From Bacteroidales bacterium UBA3143 (GTDB taxonomy: Bacteria > Bacteroidota > Bacteroidia > Bacteroidales > Dysgonomonadaceae): a stretch of DNA of 22,790 nucleotides. The translations under genes and the position numbers were made by a program. Where the stretch lies: NCBI GenBank assembly GCA_002364735.1, contig DEZB01000029.1, positions 14,059-36,848 on the forward strand, given 5' to 3'. Under the pieces are notes generated by a model, which was not told the DNA's origin, searched no databases, and saw only the letters and a program-made list of their open reading frames with translations. Positions 7,095 through 14,057 of the stretch are shown here, in pieces (position 1 is the stretch's first letter; each line of letters begins with the position of its first letter).

Positions 7095-8357
7095 TCAATC
7101 CTTCCTCATTGCCTCAATCGGCTTCACCTTCACCGCTTTATAAGCCGGCATATACCCTGCAACAACCCCAGCAATAATAAGTATGGCAGTTGCTATAAGC
7201 ACGTAGCCCAGATTGACAGTTGGGTCTTTAAATACCGACATTTGCATACCCTCACTGGATGCTTGTGCAGCGGCAGCCTGTTTCATCAAGTAGTTGGCAC
7301 CCTCTGTTACACCTATACCAGCCAACATGCCAATGTATCCGAAAATGGAAGTAATAATAATTGATTCCAACACAATGATTTTAAGGATAGACATGGGCGA
7401 TGCGCCGATGGCTTTACGAATACCAATTTCGCGTGTACGCTCTTTCACCGATACCAACATGATGTTGCTCACACCCACAATGCCCGCAATGAGCGTGAAG
7501 ATGCCAATGATAGCAACAAACAGGGTGATGCCTCTAAATATTTTTTGTGTTTGAATGTAATCTTCTTGCGAGTTGTTTACATAGAGTGCCTGTTTGTCTT
7601 CGGCACTAAAACTCATGCTGCGGCCTACTTCTTTTCTTACATCCTCATTAAATGCCTCATTTTCAGCTTTCGTGTTCAGTCCTTCAACTGTGAAGGTTAT
7701 GTTGTTAAACTTTTTACTTGGATTGTATATCATTTGATACGTCGAGAATGGTATATAAGCAGATGGATTGCCCCAGCCTTGTTTTTTAGTATTTACGCCT
7801 ACCACCTTAAACATCAGTTGTTCTACTTTCACATATTCGCCAATTGCAGATTTTGTTTTAAAGAGTGTTTCTTCTATTTTCTTATCAATAACGATTACTT
7901 TGTTATCGTCTTTAAGGTCTAATTGATTTATAAAACGACCATCTTCGGGTCTAATAATAAGCTTTTCTATACCCCGATAATCTGGCATAACTCCCCTAAC
8001 TTGATACGAGCCAAATTCATTTCCGTTTGATATAGTTTGATTTCTGTTCGATTGAGGAGTAACCAGTCTACTCTCTGCCACATCTGTTTTTATAATATCG
8101 AGTTCTTTATCAGCAAACTGAAGGTTTCGTCCTTTCTTTAAACCCATGAATGGCATAGATGTAGTTCCAGAACGCAATGAAACTCTGTTGACTGATCTTT
8201 CTTGAAAGTTTTCCATTACACCGTTCTTCAACCCATTGCCAGCACCCAGCAATATGATAAGTATGAAGATACCCCACGAAACAGATAGCCCTGTAAGGGT
8301 TGTTCTCAATTTGTTTTGATTGAGGGTGGAAAATATTTCTTGAAGTTGATCTCTCAT
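7095..8357 (-). CDS. MacB/FtsX-type ABC transporter permease
   Basis: This 420-aa inner-membrane subunit belongs to the macrolide-exporter/lipoprotein-translocase (MacB) superfamily. TM1 lies at about residues 22-43 (LTGLSVSWGIFILIILLGAGNGL) and is followed by a periplasmic MacB_PCD core domain (about 45-275). The C-terminal FtsX domain has three further helices: about 278-305 (LFVAIIGIFTLIAGIVGVSNIMLVSV), about 325-350 (IIVLESIIITSIFGYIGMLAGIGV) and about 383-405. The cytoplasmic coupling motif KERTREIGIRKAIGA is intact, and the C-terminus PAYKAVKVKPIEAMRKD is typical. It sits 12 bp after the ATPase gene in one operon. Members act as mechanotransducers that drive export from the periplasm. 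No adaptor (MacA-like) or TolC gene is adjacent, so the substrate is unknown. Confidence 0.93.
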   Translation of the reverse strand: MRDQLQEIFSTLNQNKLRTTLTGLSVSWGIFILIILLGAGNGLKNGVMENFQERSVNRVSLRSGTTSMPFMGLKKGRNLQFADKELDIIKTDVAESRLVTPQSNRNQTISNGNEFGSYQVRGVMPDYRGIEKLIIRPEDGRFINQLDLKDDNKVIVIDKKIEETLFKTKSAIGEYVKVEQLMFKVVGVNTKKQGWGNPSAYIPFSTYQMIYNPSKKFNNITFTVEGLNTKAENEAFNEDVRKEVGRSMSFSAEDKQALYVNNSQEDYIQTQKIFRGITLFVAIIGIFTLIAGIVGVSNIMLVSVKERTREIGIRKAIGASPMSILKIIVLESIIITSIFGYIGMLAGIGVTEGANYLMKQAAAAQASSEGMQMSVFKDPTVNLGYVLIATAILIIAGVVAGYMPAYKAVKVKPIEAMRKD

Positions 8358-8369
8358 TTTACGTCTTAA

Positions 8370-9059
8370 TTATCCTATTAGAACTTCGTTCATAGTGCTG
8401 GTTTCAATTCTTCCATCTTTCAGATTAATGATTCGACGCGTAGTGTCGGCCACCGATTGTTCGTGTGTAACCAATATGGTGGTGATACCCGTACTGTTAA
8501 GGTCTGAAAGTACCTTCATCACTTCTTTCGAAGTTTTACTGTCGAGTGCTCCTGTTGGTTCGTCGGCCAATATTATCTTTGGCTTTGATATAACAGCACG
8601 TGCTATGGCTACGCGTTGTTTTTGTCCACCCGATAGTTCGTTAGGTAGATGGTGTGCCCATTCTTTCAATCCCATTTGGTCTAAATGTTCCATGGCGATG
8701 ATATTGCGCCGCTTGCGACTTACATTTTTGTAGTAGAGTGGGAGGGCAACATTCTCAAGCGCATTTTTGAAATTGATGAGGTTGAATGATTGAAACACAA
8801 ACCCAATCATATCATTGCGGTATTGAGCAGCACGTTTTTCTGATAAGTTTTTGATAAGCGATCCATTCAGGTAATAATCACCGGTATCGTAGTTGTCCAA
8901 TATGCCTAATATATTGAGAAGGGTAGATTTCCCAGAACCTGATGCTCCCATAATGGAAACATACTCTCCTTCTTCTATCTCCAGATCAATATCCTTGAGT
9001 ACATGAAGCGAAATAGCTCCTGTGCGATATGATTTATTTATTTTTCTAAGACTTATCAT
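8370..9059 (-). CDS. ABC transporter ATP-binding protein, MacB/LolD type
   Basis: This 229-aa ATPase is the partner of the permease that follows 12 bp downstream. All core motifs are present: Walker A GASGSGKST at residues 38-46, Q-loop FVFQSFNL at about 87-94, signature LSGGQKQRVAIARA at 142-155, Walker B IILADEPTGALD at 162-173 and the switch His at 199 (TILVTHEQ). The Q-loop and signature are those of the LolD/MacB subfamily, which powers lipoprotein release or export of peptides and drugs. It is the first gene of the pair and lies behind a good promoter candidate. The ATPase is not fused to the permease, unlike E. coli MacB. Confidence 0.94.
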   Translation of the reverse strand: MISLRKINKSYRTGAISLHVLKDIDLEIEEGEYVSIMGASGSGKSTLLNILGILDNYDTGDYYLNGSLIKNLSEKRAAQYRNDMIGFVFQSFNLINFKNALENVALPLYYKNVSRKRRNIIAMEHLDQMGLKEWAHHLPNELSGGQKQRVAIARAVISKPKIILADEPTGALDSKTSKEVMKVLSDLNSTGITTILVTHEQSVADTTRRIINLKDGRIETSTMNEVLIG

Positions 9060-9115
9060 ATATTTGAGTATTGGACAATTTGTAACCCAAAAAGGTTACA
9101 TTGGTTTAATAATAG

Positions 9116-9147
9116 CAAATGTAATTTATTACTATCCACTATGCAAT
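9116..9147 (-). promoter_or_regulatory. Candidate promoter of the ABC transporter operon
   Basis: The minus strand reads ATTG (9144-9147), a 20-nt spacer, then a full -7 match TACATTTG (9116-9123). The leader would be about 50 nt. The rest of the 306-bp gap to the divergent lactonase-like gene shows no other clear signal. Confidence 0.55.
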
Positions 9148-9365
9148 ACCTAATAGGCATAACTTGGTGTGGTTGTGCTTTTTTAACGCTGAAGCAATAA
9201 GAGTTGATTTTGCTGTTACTTGTGATATTCATTGTTCAAAAGAAATTATAAAATAAAAAATGAGCTTCCTTCATACAGATAAAACAACATCCTAATTTTC
9301 CACTAAACTTGGCAAAGTAGAATTTAATAATTAATTTAGCATCCTCAATAAATAAAAATACCGAA

Positions 9366-10541
9366 ATGATCAAAAGAATAACATTTATACTCTTTGTTGC
9401 ACTCCTAACAATATCTTGTACAATGAATAAAAAGGACGATACGACTGAAAATACATTTAACGACTCCATTGCACTTGGTGGTGAAATGTATATGATGGTA
9501 GGAACTTACACTTCAAACGAAGGTAGCAAAGGAATCTATGTATACAAATTTGATACAGATACAGGCAAGTCCGACTCCCTCAGTATGGTTGAAGTTGCAA
9601 ACCCATCCTATTTGGTGATTAGCCCAAACGAGAAGTTTGTCTATTCTGTTGGTCAAAACGAAGGAGAGAATAGTTTTGCCCATTCATTTTCCTTCAATAA
9701 AGAGAATGGCGAACTCACACTGCTCAATTCGCAACACACAGAAGGTAGCTCACCAGCTTACATAACGCTTGACACAAAAGGCAACAATGTGATTACTGCA
9801 AACTATGGTGGTGGTAGCATATCTCAATTTAATGTTAATTCGGATGGAACTTTGAGCCCACTTACCAACTTGTTCACATTTCAGGGAAAGGGAGAAGATC
9901 CAATTCGTCAAGAAAAACCTCACTTGCACAGTGTGCGTTATTCACCCGATGGATCATTTCTGTTTGCGGCAGATTTAGGAACAGACAAGATATATAGGTA
10001 TAAGTCGATACATTCTGTTTTCGAGGGGCAACCTGCTATTCTTGAAACAGATACTGCCGTTTTCGCAACTCCTGCTGGAACAGGGCCAAGACACTTCGAT
10101 TTTCATCCCAATGGTTTATACTTTTACGTGATAGGAGAGTTGTCTGGAGAAGTAATCGTATATGATTACAATATGGGCAATCTGCAACAAAAACAAAGAA
10201 TAATTGCCGATTCATTAGGTGCAAGAGGTAGTGCAGACATTCATGTATCGCCCAGCGGTCGATTCCTTTATGCTTCAAACAGGTTAAAAAATGATGGTGT
10301 TGCAATATTTGCAATTGATGCGCAAGATGGAACGCTTACCAAAGTAGGTTATCAAGAAACGGTGAAGCATCCACGCAACTTTGCAATTACTCCCAATGGA
10401 AAGTTCTTATTAGTTGCAGGCCGAGATGATAATGCAATTCAAGTGTTTGCTATAGACAAACAAACAGGAATGTTAAGTGACACGCATCAGAATATTTTAA
10501 TTGATAAACCTGTATGCATTAAGTTTACGAAACTTAATTAA
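9366..10541 (+). CDS. Lactonase-family seven-bladed beta-propeller lipoprotein
   Basis: This 391-aa protein is related to YbhE-type 6-phosphogluconolactonase (the 'lactonase, 7-bladed beta-propeller' family). A lipoprotein signal peptide precedes lipobox LTISC with Cys18, so the protein is exported. Repeated blade motifs include YMMVGTYTSNEGSKGIYVY, NPSYLVISPNEKFVYSVG, SPAYITLDTKGNNVITANYGGGSI, HLHSVRYSPDGSFLFAADLGTD, GPRHFDFHPNGLYFYVIGE, SADIHVSPSGRFLYASNR and HPRNFAITPNGKFLLVAG. A cytoplasmic pentose-phosphate role is doubtful because of the lipobox; many exported members have unknown substrates. It is first in a plus-strand run of three genes, but the gaps (60 and 132 bp) do not prove an operon. 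Confidence 0.9.
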   Translation: MIKRITFILFVALLTISCTMNKKDDTTENTFNDSIALGGEMYMMVGTYTSNEGSKGIYVYKFDTDTGKSDSLSMVEVANPSYLVISPNEKFVYSVGQNEGENSFAHSFSFNKENGELTLLNSQHTEGSSPAYITLDTKGNNVITANYGGGSISQFNVNSDGTLSPLTNLFTFQGKGEDPIRQEKPHLHSVRYSPDGSFLFAADLGTDKIYRYKSIHSVFEGQPAILETDTAVFATPAGTGPRHFDFHPNGLYFYVIGELSGEVIVYDYNMGNLQQKQRIIADSLGARGSADIHVSPSGRFLYASNRLKNDGVAIFAIDAQDGTLTKVGYQETVKHPRNFAITPNGKFLLVAGRDDNAIQVFAIDKQTGMLSDTHQNILIDKPVCIKFTKLN

Positions 10542-10601
10542 AAGTCTTACGTCAGCTATTAGTTGTTCATTTGTGTGCATCAATAATTTCAAAATTGTGA
10601 T

Positions 10602-10892
10602 ATGAGAAAAGAGTTTTATAGAGATTTCATCTCTTTGAGGAAAACTGGTGTGATAGCAATACTCACTATCATGCTTTTGTTGTTCTCTTCTTGTGCTTCT
10701 ATTGTAAATACGCTTTTGGGTACTTCAACGTGTGTGAATCCAGGGTGTGATAGAGATGCTTTAGGATATTCAGCATATTGTATATATCATTCTGATAGAG
10801 AACCGGTTGAAGTAAACACGAGGAATCTTTACAAGGTAAACAAACCATTGTCTGGGGATGTGATGAAAGTAAAAATAAAAAAGAAGTATTAA
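10602..10892 (+). CDS. Small lipoprotein with a Cys/His zinc-finger-like motif
   Basis: This 96-aa protein of unknown function has a hydrophobic segment (residues about 16-29, TGVIAILTIMLLLFSS) ending in a lipobox-like LFSSC with Cys31, so it is probably a lipoprotein. The mature part carries CVNPGCDRDALGYSAYCIYH, that is Cys44-x4-Cys49-x10-Cys60-x2-His63, a spacing that could bind a zinc ion or form disulfides. The C-terminus is basic (KVKIKKKY). The N-terminus is unusually long for a lipoprotein signal (MRKEFYRDFISLRK before the helix). It starts 60 bp after the lactonase-like gene on the same strand. I do not recognise a named family with confidence. Confidence 0.65.
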   Translation: MRKEFYRDFISLRKTGVIAILTIMLLLFSSCASIVNTLLGTSTCVNPGCDRDALGYSAYCIYHSDREPVEVNTRNLYKVNKPLSGDVMKVKIKKKY

Positions 10893-10900
10893 TGCTTATA

Positions 10901-10924
10901 CTGGTGCAGGTCTCCGACCTGTGC
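10901..10924 (+). repeat. REP-like hairpin, copy 2
   Basis: It reads CTGGTGCAGGTC then TCCGACCTGTGC and differs from the copy at 13218 at two positions. It lies directly after the small lipoprotein stop codon. Confidence 0.8.
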
Positions 10925-11024
10925 TCTCAGTTAGAACAAAACAAGTATAAGGGTTAAAGCGTTAGTTATATAGTTAAGTGTGATGTTAGTATTGTTTTAT
11001 TGTTATTATTGGTAAAGTACGTAT

Positions 11025-12686
11025 ATGTTTAAACCTCAGTCATATCTTTTTAAGAATCTTATTCCTGAGCTTGTTTCCAAATATGGAGACAATGATGCGC
11101 TCGGGTTTATTGGTGAAGGATTTATCACTTATACTCAGATGGGCAAACAGATTGATGCCATGGTAGCTTATATGGAAGCTTTGGGTATTGAGCCAGGTGA
11201 TCGTGTCATTCTTTATAGTCAGAATATGCCCAATTGGGGTATTGTCTATTTTGCAACACAATGCATGGGAGTTGTTGTTGTGCCTGTATTGCCCGATTTT
11301 AATGCATTCGAATTGGATAATATTATAGAACACTCGGAGGCTAAGGCTATCTTCATCTCTAAATCATTAGACTTTAAAATTGCCAAGCTTGAAAATGTTA
11401 GCACTGAATTGATTATTAGGCTTGATGATTTTGATTTGCTTAAAGAAAGTGAGTCATCTCCATTATATGATGAAAATGAACAACCGAAAGGCACATATTC
11501 ACCCAATGAAGATATAATGTCAGTTTTATTGTACACTTCTGGCACTACTGGTACACCCAAAGGAGTAATGCTTTCACAAAGAAATATTATTACAAACATC
11601 TATCAATCTAATCATGTACAAAAAATTACAGGAAGTGATCGGTTTCTTTCTGTATTACCATTGTCTCATACTTATGAAAATACCATTGGATTCTTATTGC
11701 CTTTGGTAAATGGTGCCAGCATTAGCTATCTGCGGAGACCACCTTCTGCGTCTGTTTTATTACCTGCTCTCGAAAAAGTAAAACCTACAATGATGCTTAT
11801 CGTACCCTTAATTATTGAAAGGATATACAAAGGGAGCATTCTGAAAAAGATAAATAGCAAGAGCATCACTCGTTCTTTATATAAATTTAGACCAACTCAA
11901 AAGATGCTGAATCGCGTGGCTGGTAAGAAGTTGTATGAAACTTTTGGAGGTCAACTTAAGTTTTTTGGTGTGGGAGGTGCTAAATTAGATGCACAAGTGG
12001 AACGTTTTCTTCTTGATGCTAAATTTCCATTATCTATTGGGTATGGTTTGACAGAAACATCGCCTTTGGTGGCAGGCGGAGCTCCTGGTAAAGGAAAGTT
12101 TCAGGCAATAGGTCCTAAAGTGGTAGATGCTGAGGTTATTATACACAATCCTGATCCCACTACTGGTGAGGGAGAGATATGGGTTCGTGGCAATAATGTG
12201 ATGTTGGGTTATTACAAGAATGAAGAGATGACTAAAGAAGTCTTGACTGATGATGGGTGGTTTAAGACGGGTGATTTGGGCTCTTTTGATAAAAATGGCA
12301 TATTAACACATAGAGGACGTCTTAAGAGTTTGATTGTTGGTGCAAGTGGTGAAAATATCTATCCCGAAGAAATTGAATCATTGATTAATAAGTTTGAATT
12401 CGTGGAGGAGTCAATAGTTATTGAAGACAAAGGTGGTTTAGTTGCTTTGGTTCACTTTAATATAGAAGAGTTGGAGCAAAAGTTAAAAGAAATGACCTCT
12501 GATGCTTCTATAAAGATAGAGGACAAAATTGTTGAATTAAAGGCTGATTTGTTAGAATATATCAACTCAAAGGTTAATAAATCATCCAAATTGCAAGACA
12601 TTATAGATTATGTAGAACCATTTAAGAAAACTGCAACAAACAAGATTAAGCGTTATTTGTATAAGGCGGAAGATGTGAAGAAATAG
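11025..12686 (+). CDS. Long-chain fatty acid--CoA ligase (AMP-binding enzyme)
   Basis: This 553-aa adenylate-forming enzyme probably activates fatty acids to acyl-CoA through an acyl-AMP intermediate. Motifs in order: the phosphate-binding loop TSGTTGTPKGVMLS (residues 171-184), LPLSHTYENT (211-220), the adenine-binding GYGLTETSP (339-347), the hinge-region GWFKTGDLG (411-419), RGRLKSLIVGASGENIYPEEIE (about 430-451) and a C-terminal KTATNKIKRYLY with the expected catalytic lysine. The TETSP form and the overall length fit the long-chain FACS branch found in most Bacteroidota. No beta-oxidation genes are adjacent, so it may serve membrane lipid recycling or uptake of host or environmental fatty acids. 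The only nearby ATG that keeps the N-terminal domain intact is the one used. Confidence 0.93.
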   Translation: MFKPQSYLFKNLIPELVSKYGDNDALGFIGEGFITYTQMGKQIDAMVAYMEALGIEPGDRVILYSQNMPNWGIVYFATQCMGVVVVPVLPDFNAFELDNIIEHSEAKAIFISKSLDFKIAKLENVSTELIIRLDDFDLLKESESSPLYDENEQPKGTYSPNEDIMSVLLYTSGTTGTPKGVMLSQRNIITNIYQSNHVQKITGSDRFLSVLPLSHTYENTIGFLLPLVNGASISYLRRPPSASVLLPALEKVKPTMMLIVPLIIERIYKGSILKKINSKSITRSLYKFRPTQKMLNRVAGKKLYETFGGQLKFFGVGGAKLDAQVERFLLDAKFPLSIGYGLTETSPLVAGGAPGKGKFQAIGPKVVDAEVIIHNPDPTTGEGEIWVRGNNVMLGYYKNEEMTKEVLTDDGWFKTGDLGSFDKNGILTHRGRLKSLIVGASGENIYPEEIESLINKFEFVEESIVIEDKGGLVALVHFNIEELEQKLKEMTSDASIKIEDKIVELKADLLEYINSKVNKSSKLQDIIDYVEPFKKTATNKIKRYLYKAEDVKK

Positions 12687-12723
12687 GGGTTTATTGGTTG
12701 GGGGAGAGTATTGCCTATCCACT

Positions 12724-12750
12724 GTAGAGGCGTTGCATGCAACGACTTAG
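12724..12750. repeat. Palindromic repeat with CGTTGCATGCAACG core
   Basis: The perfect 14-bp palindrome CGTTGCATGCAACG (12731-12744) is flanked by GTAGAGG and ACTTAG. From memory, related GTAGAGACGTTGCATGCAACG repeats are widespread in other bacterial genomes. It lies between the convergent ends of the acyl-CoA ligase gene and a small minus-strand gene and could act as a weak terminator hairpin. Confidence 0.7.
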
Positions 12751-12965
12751 AATATAGAATCTTTTTCGTTATCAATTAACTCATAGTCTTCATTCAAATA
12801 AAAATCCAAATCGGTTGCATTTTTCTCGTAAAATTCATCTGCTGGAATACCATCAATTACATAAATTCTATGGAATTTCATTTTTCCTCCAACGAAGTAA
12901 GCCTCCTTTATAAATTCACGTCCGTTTTTATCTCTATGAATCTTTTTTTTCTTTTTCTTTTTCAT
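12747..12965 (-). CDS. Small lysine-rich hypothetical protein
   Basis: This 72-aa protein is not one I can assign to a family. Its first ten residues are almost all lysine (MKKKKKKKIH), followed by a compact, mixed-charge body (RDKNGREFIKEAYFVGGKMKFHRIYVIDGIPADEFYEKNATDLDFYLNEDYELI) with a strongly acidic C-terminus (DNEKDSIF). The body shows alternating hydrophobic residues that suggest a small beta sheet. It has no signal peptide and no membrane segment, so it is probably cytoplasmic; the basic tail could bind nucleic acid. Base composition resembles neighbouring genes. Its 3' end overlaps the last bases of a palindromic repeat. The poly-Lys start comes from an A-rich run, so the exact start is uncertain. 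Confidence 0.55.
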   Translation of the reverse strand: MKKKKKKKIHRDKNGREFIKEAYFVGGKMKFHRIYVIDGIPADEFYEKNATDLDFYLNEDYELIDNEKDSIF

Positions 12966-13086
12966 TTATTGAATTACCTGCTAAACTATGTATTTGAAAA
13001 ATGAGCAAGATTGAAAAATAGAATGAATATTGATTGTGTACATATCATTTCTAAATATAGTGCTCATTTGCTATTTGTTTTGTTGT

Positions 13087-13137
13087 TAATAAGCTAATAA
13101 GGTTTGTGACGGGGGTTATCTCAATGTTACTAAGGTT
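13087..13137 (+). repeat. Two-part dispersed motif, copy B
   Basis: It reads AATAAGCTAATAAGG, then TTTGTGACGGGGGTTATCTCA, then ATGTTACTAAGG. As with copy A, a minus-strand gene starts 120-150 bp to its left. Confidence 0.75.
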
Positions 13138-13217
13138 CCCGAAGCCTAATTACATTAGTTCTGTCTTGTGGTGTTTTGGCACTTAATAATAATCTGCATA
13201 TATTCAAAATTCACTGG

Positions 13218-13285
13218 CTGGCGCAGGTCTCTGACCTGTGCCTTGGATGTAAAGTTAGTGGCACAAGTCTGGAGACTTGCACCAG
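13218..13285. repeat. REPIN-like inverted doublet of REP-like hairpins
   Basis: Two REP-like units face each other. The left is CTGGCGCAGGTC-TCT-GACCTGTGCC (13218-13242); the right is GGCACAAGTCTG-GAGACTTGCACCAG (13260-13285). Each half folds on itself (GCGCAGGTC with GACCTGTGC), and the two halves also pair with each other end to end (CTGG..GCA with TGC..CCAG). This head-to-head arrangement is the definition of a REPIN. Confidence 0.85.
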
Positions 13286-13345
13286 CGTCAACATGAGCCA
13301 ACTTTTTTACTGTTTACTGTTTACTATTCACTATTCACTTAAAGT

Positions 13346-13735
13346 TCACCCTTCAATTATCTCCCAAAACGTATCAGGCAAATACACATTTTCAACATCC
13401 GCAGCTTCTGCAAACAGCGGTGCCATCTCCTCTTCAGTAAACCCAGCTATTCCGCATCCTATTCGTGTAACAAGAAATTCTAACTCAGGATTGTTTTTTG
13501 CAAATTCAATAAATTCATCTACGTAAGGTTTTATCTCCTCTATTCCTCCATGCATTGTTGGTATGGCATATGATTGTCCTTGCAGTCCGACACCTTGTCC
13601 CCAAACAGCACCAAACTTCTTTGCAGCTATTGCAGCAGCTCCGCCTCCATGGCTCCCTTCGAGGTTACTACCGAAAACAAATATTTCGTTTTCGTTCAAA
13701 TCATTTATTCTATCAGGCGAAATGCGTTGTTTCAT
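13346..13735 (-). CDS. Conserved protein resembling the A1S_2505 family
   Basis: This 129-aa cytoplasmic protein has a highly recognisable conserved core: NEIFVFGSNLEGSHGGGAAAIAAKKFGAVWGQGVGLQGQSYAIPTMHGGIEEIKPYVDEF in residues about 16-76 and FLVTRIGCGIAGFTEEEMAPLFAEAADVENVYLP in about 88-121. The Gly-rich FGSN...HGGGAA...GQGVG and VTRIGCGIAGF segments recall the ADP-ribose-binding loops of macro-domain proteins, and the same pattern occurs in proteins annotated as 'A1S_2505 family phage non-structural protein'. That link is from family memory, and the enzymatic activity is unknown. The protein is complete and stands alone, with repeats downstream and a promoter candidate upstream. ADP-ribose or nucleotide binding is plausible but inferred. 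Confidence 0.8.
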   Translation of the reverse strand: MKQRISPDRINDLNENEIFVFGSNLEGSHGGGAAAIAAKKFGAVWGQGVGLQGQSYAIPTMHGGIEEIKPYVDEFIEFAKNNPELEFLVTRIGCGIAGFTEEEMAPLFAEAADVENVYLPDTFWEIIEG

Positions 13736-13850
13736 ATTATTTTGTAGGTTTTAAATTAATAGTGTTCAAAACGATTGAATAGATAGAGGGGTTGATTTTT
13801 GTTTCTCAAGTAATATAGTTGAAGACACAACCAACCAGCTTCTATAATGA

Positions 13851-13884
13851 CAAATATAGCTTTATTCTTTCAAATAATATCAAA
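13851..13884 (-). promoter_or_regulatory. Candidate promoter of the A1S_2505-like gene
   Basis: The minus strand has TTTG (13881-13884), a 22-nt spacer, then TATATTTG (13851-13858), a full TAnnTTTG match. The spacer is slightly long and the leader would be about 110 nt. Confidence 0.4.
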
Positions 13885-13991
13885 TCTTGATAATTTTTGT
13901 TTGTAAGAAATATAAGCAATTAAAAACACTTATGTCAACAGTTAATTTCAAATTGTAAGTATGTATAACTGGGTTGTAATTTTATAATTGT

Positions 13992-13999
13992 TATATTTG
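13992..13999 (+). promoter_or_regulatory. Candidate -7 box of the flavoprotein gene
   Basis: TATATTTG matches TAnnTTTG fully, 58 bp before the ATG. The best upstream match, GTTG at 13973-13976, is spaced only 15 nt away, so the -33 box is uncertain. Confidence 0.4.
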
Positions 14000-14057
14000 C
14001 CAGTTTTTTAATGTTGAAGCAGTAAGATAAGTATTAGCAATAGAAGATTTAATAATA

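Larger units (their letters stand above)
12966..13345. other. Intergenic region with two dispersed repeat elements
   Basis: No gene is supported. The stretch 13018-13044 resembles 3467-3493 (AATAGAATG ... TTGATTG(T/A)GTACAT), and both precede the same two-part motif. The REPIN-like doublet follows at 13218-13285, then a low-complexity TTTACTGTTTACTATTCAC stretch. Confidence 0.7.
13736..14057. other. Divergent intergenic region with promoters for both flanking genes
   Basis: No gene is seen. The stretch is very AT-rich and carries the -7 candidates for the minus-strand A1S_2505-like gene (13851-13858) and the plus-strand flavoprotein gene (13992-13999), with no repeat element between them. 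Confidence 0.6.

Noticed and set aside
9179..9205. Similarity to 14004-14030 (TTTTTTAA then TGAAGCA and TAAG)
   Set aside because: Short, AT-rich and with several mismatches; chance or shared promoter leader cannot be told apart from two copies.
13176..13526. Plus-strand frame of 116 aa
   Set aside because: It crosses the REPIN-like doublet and then runs antisense through the well-supported A1S_2505-like gene.
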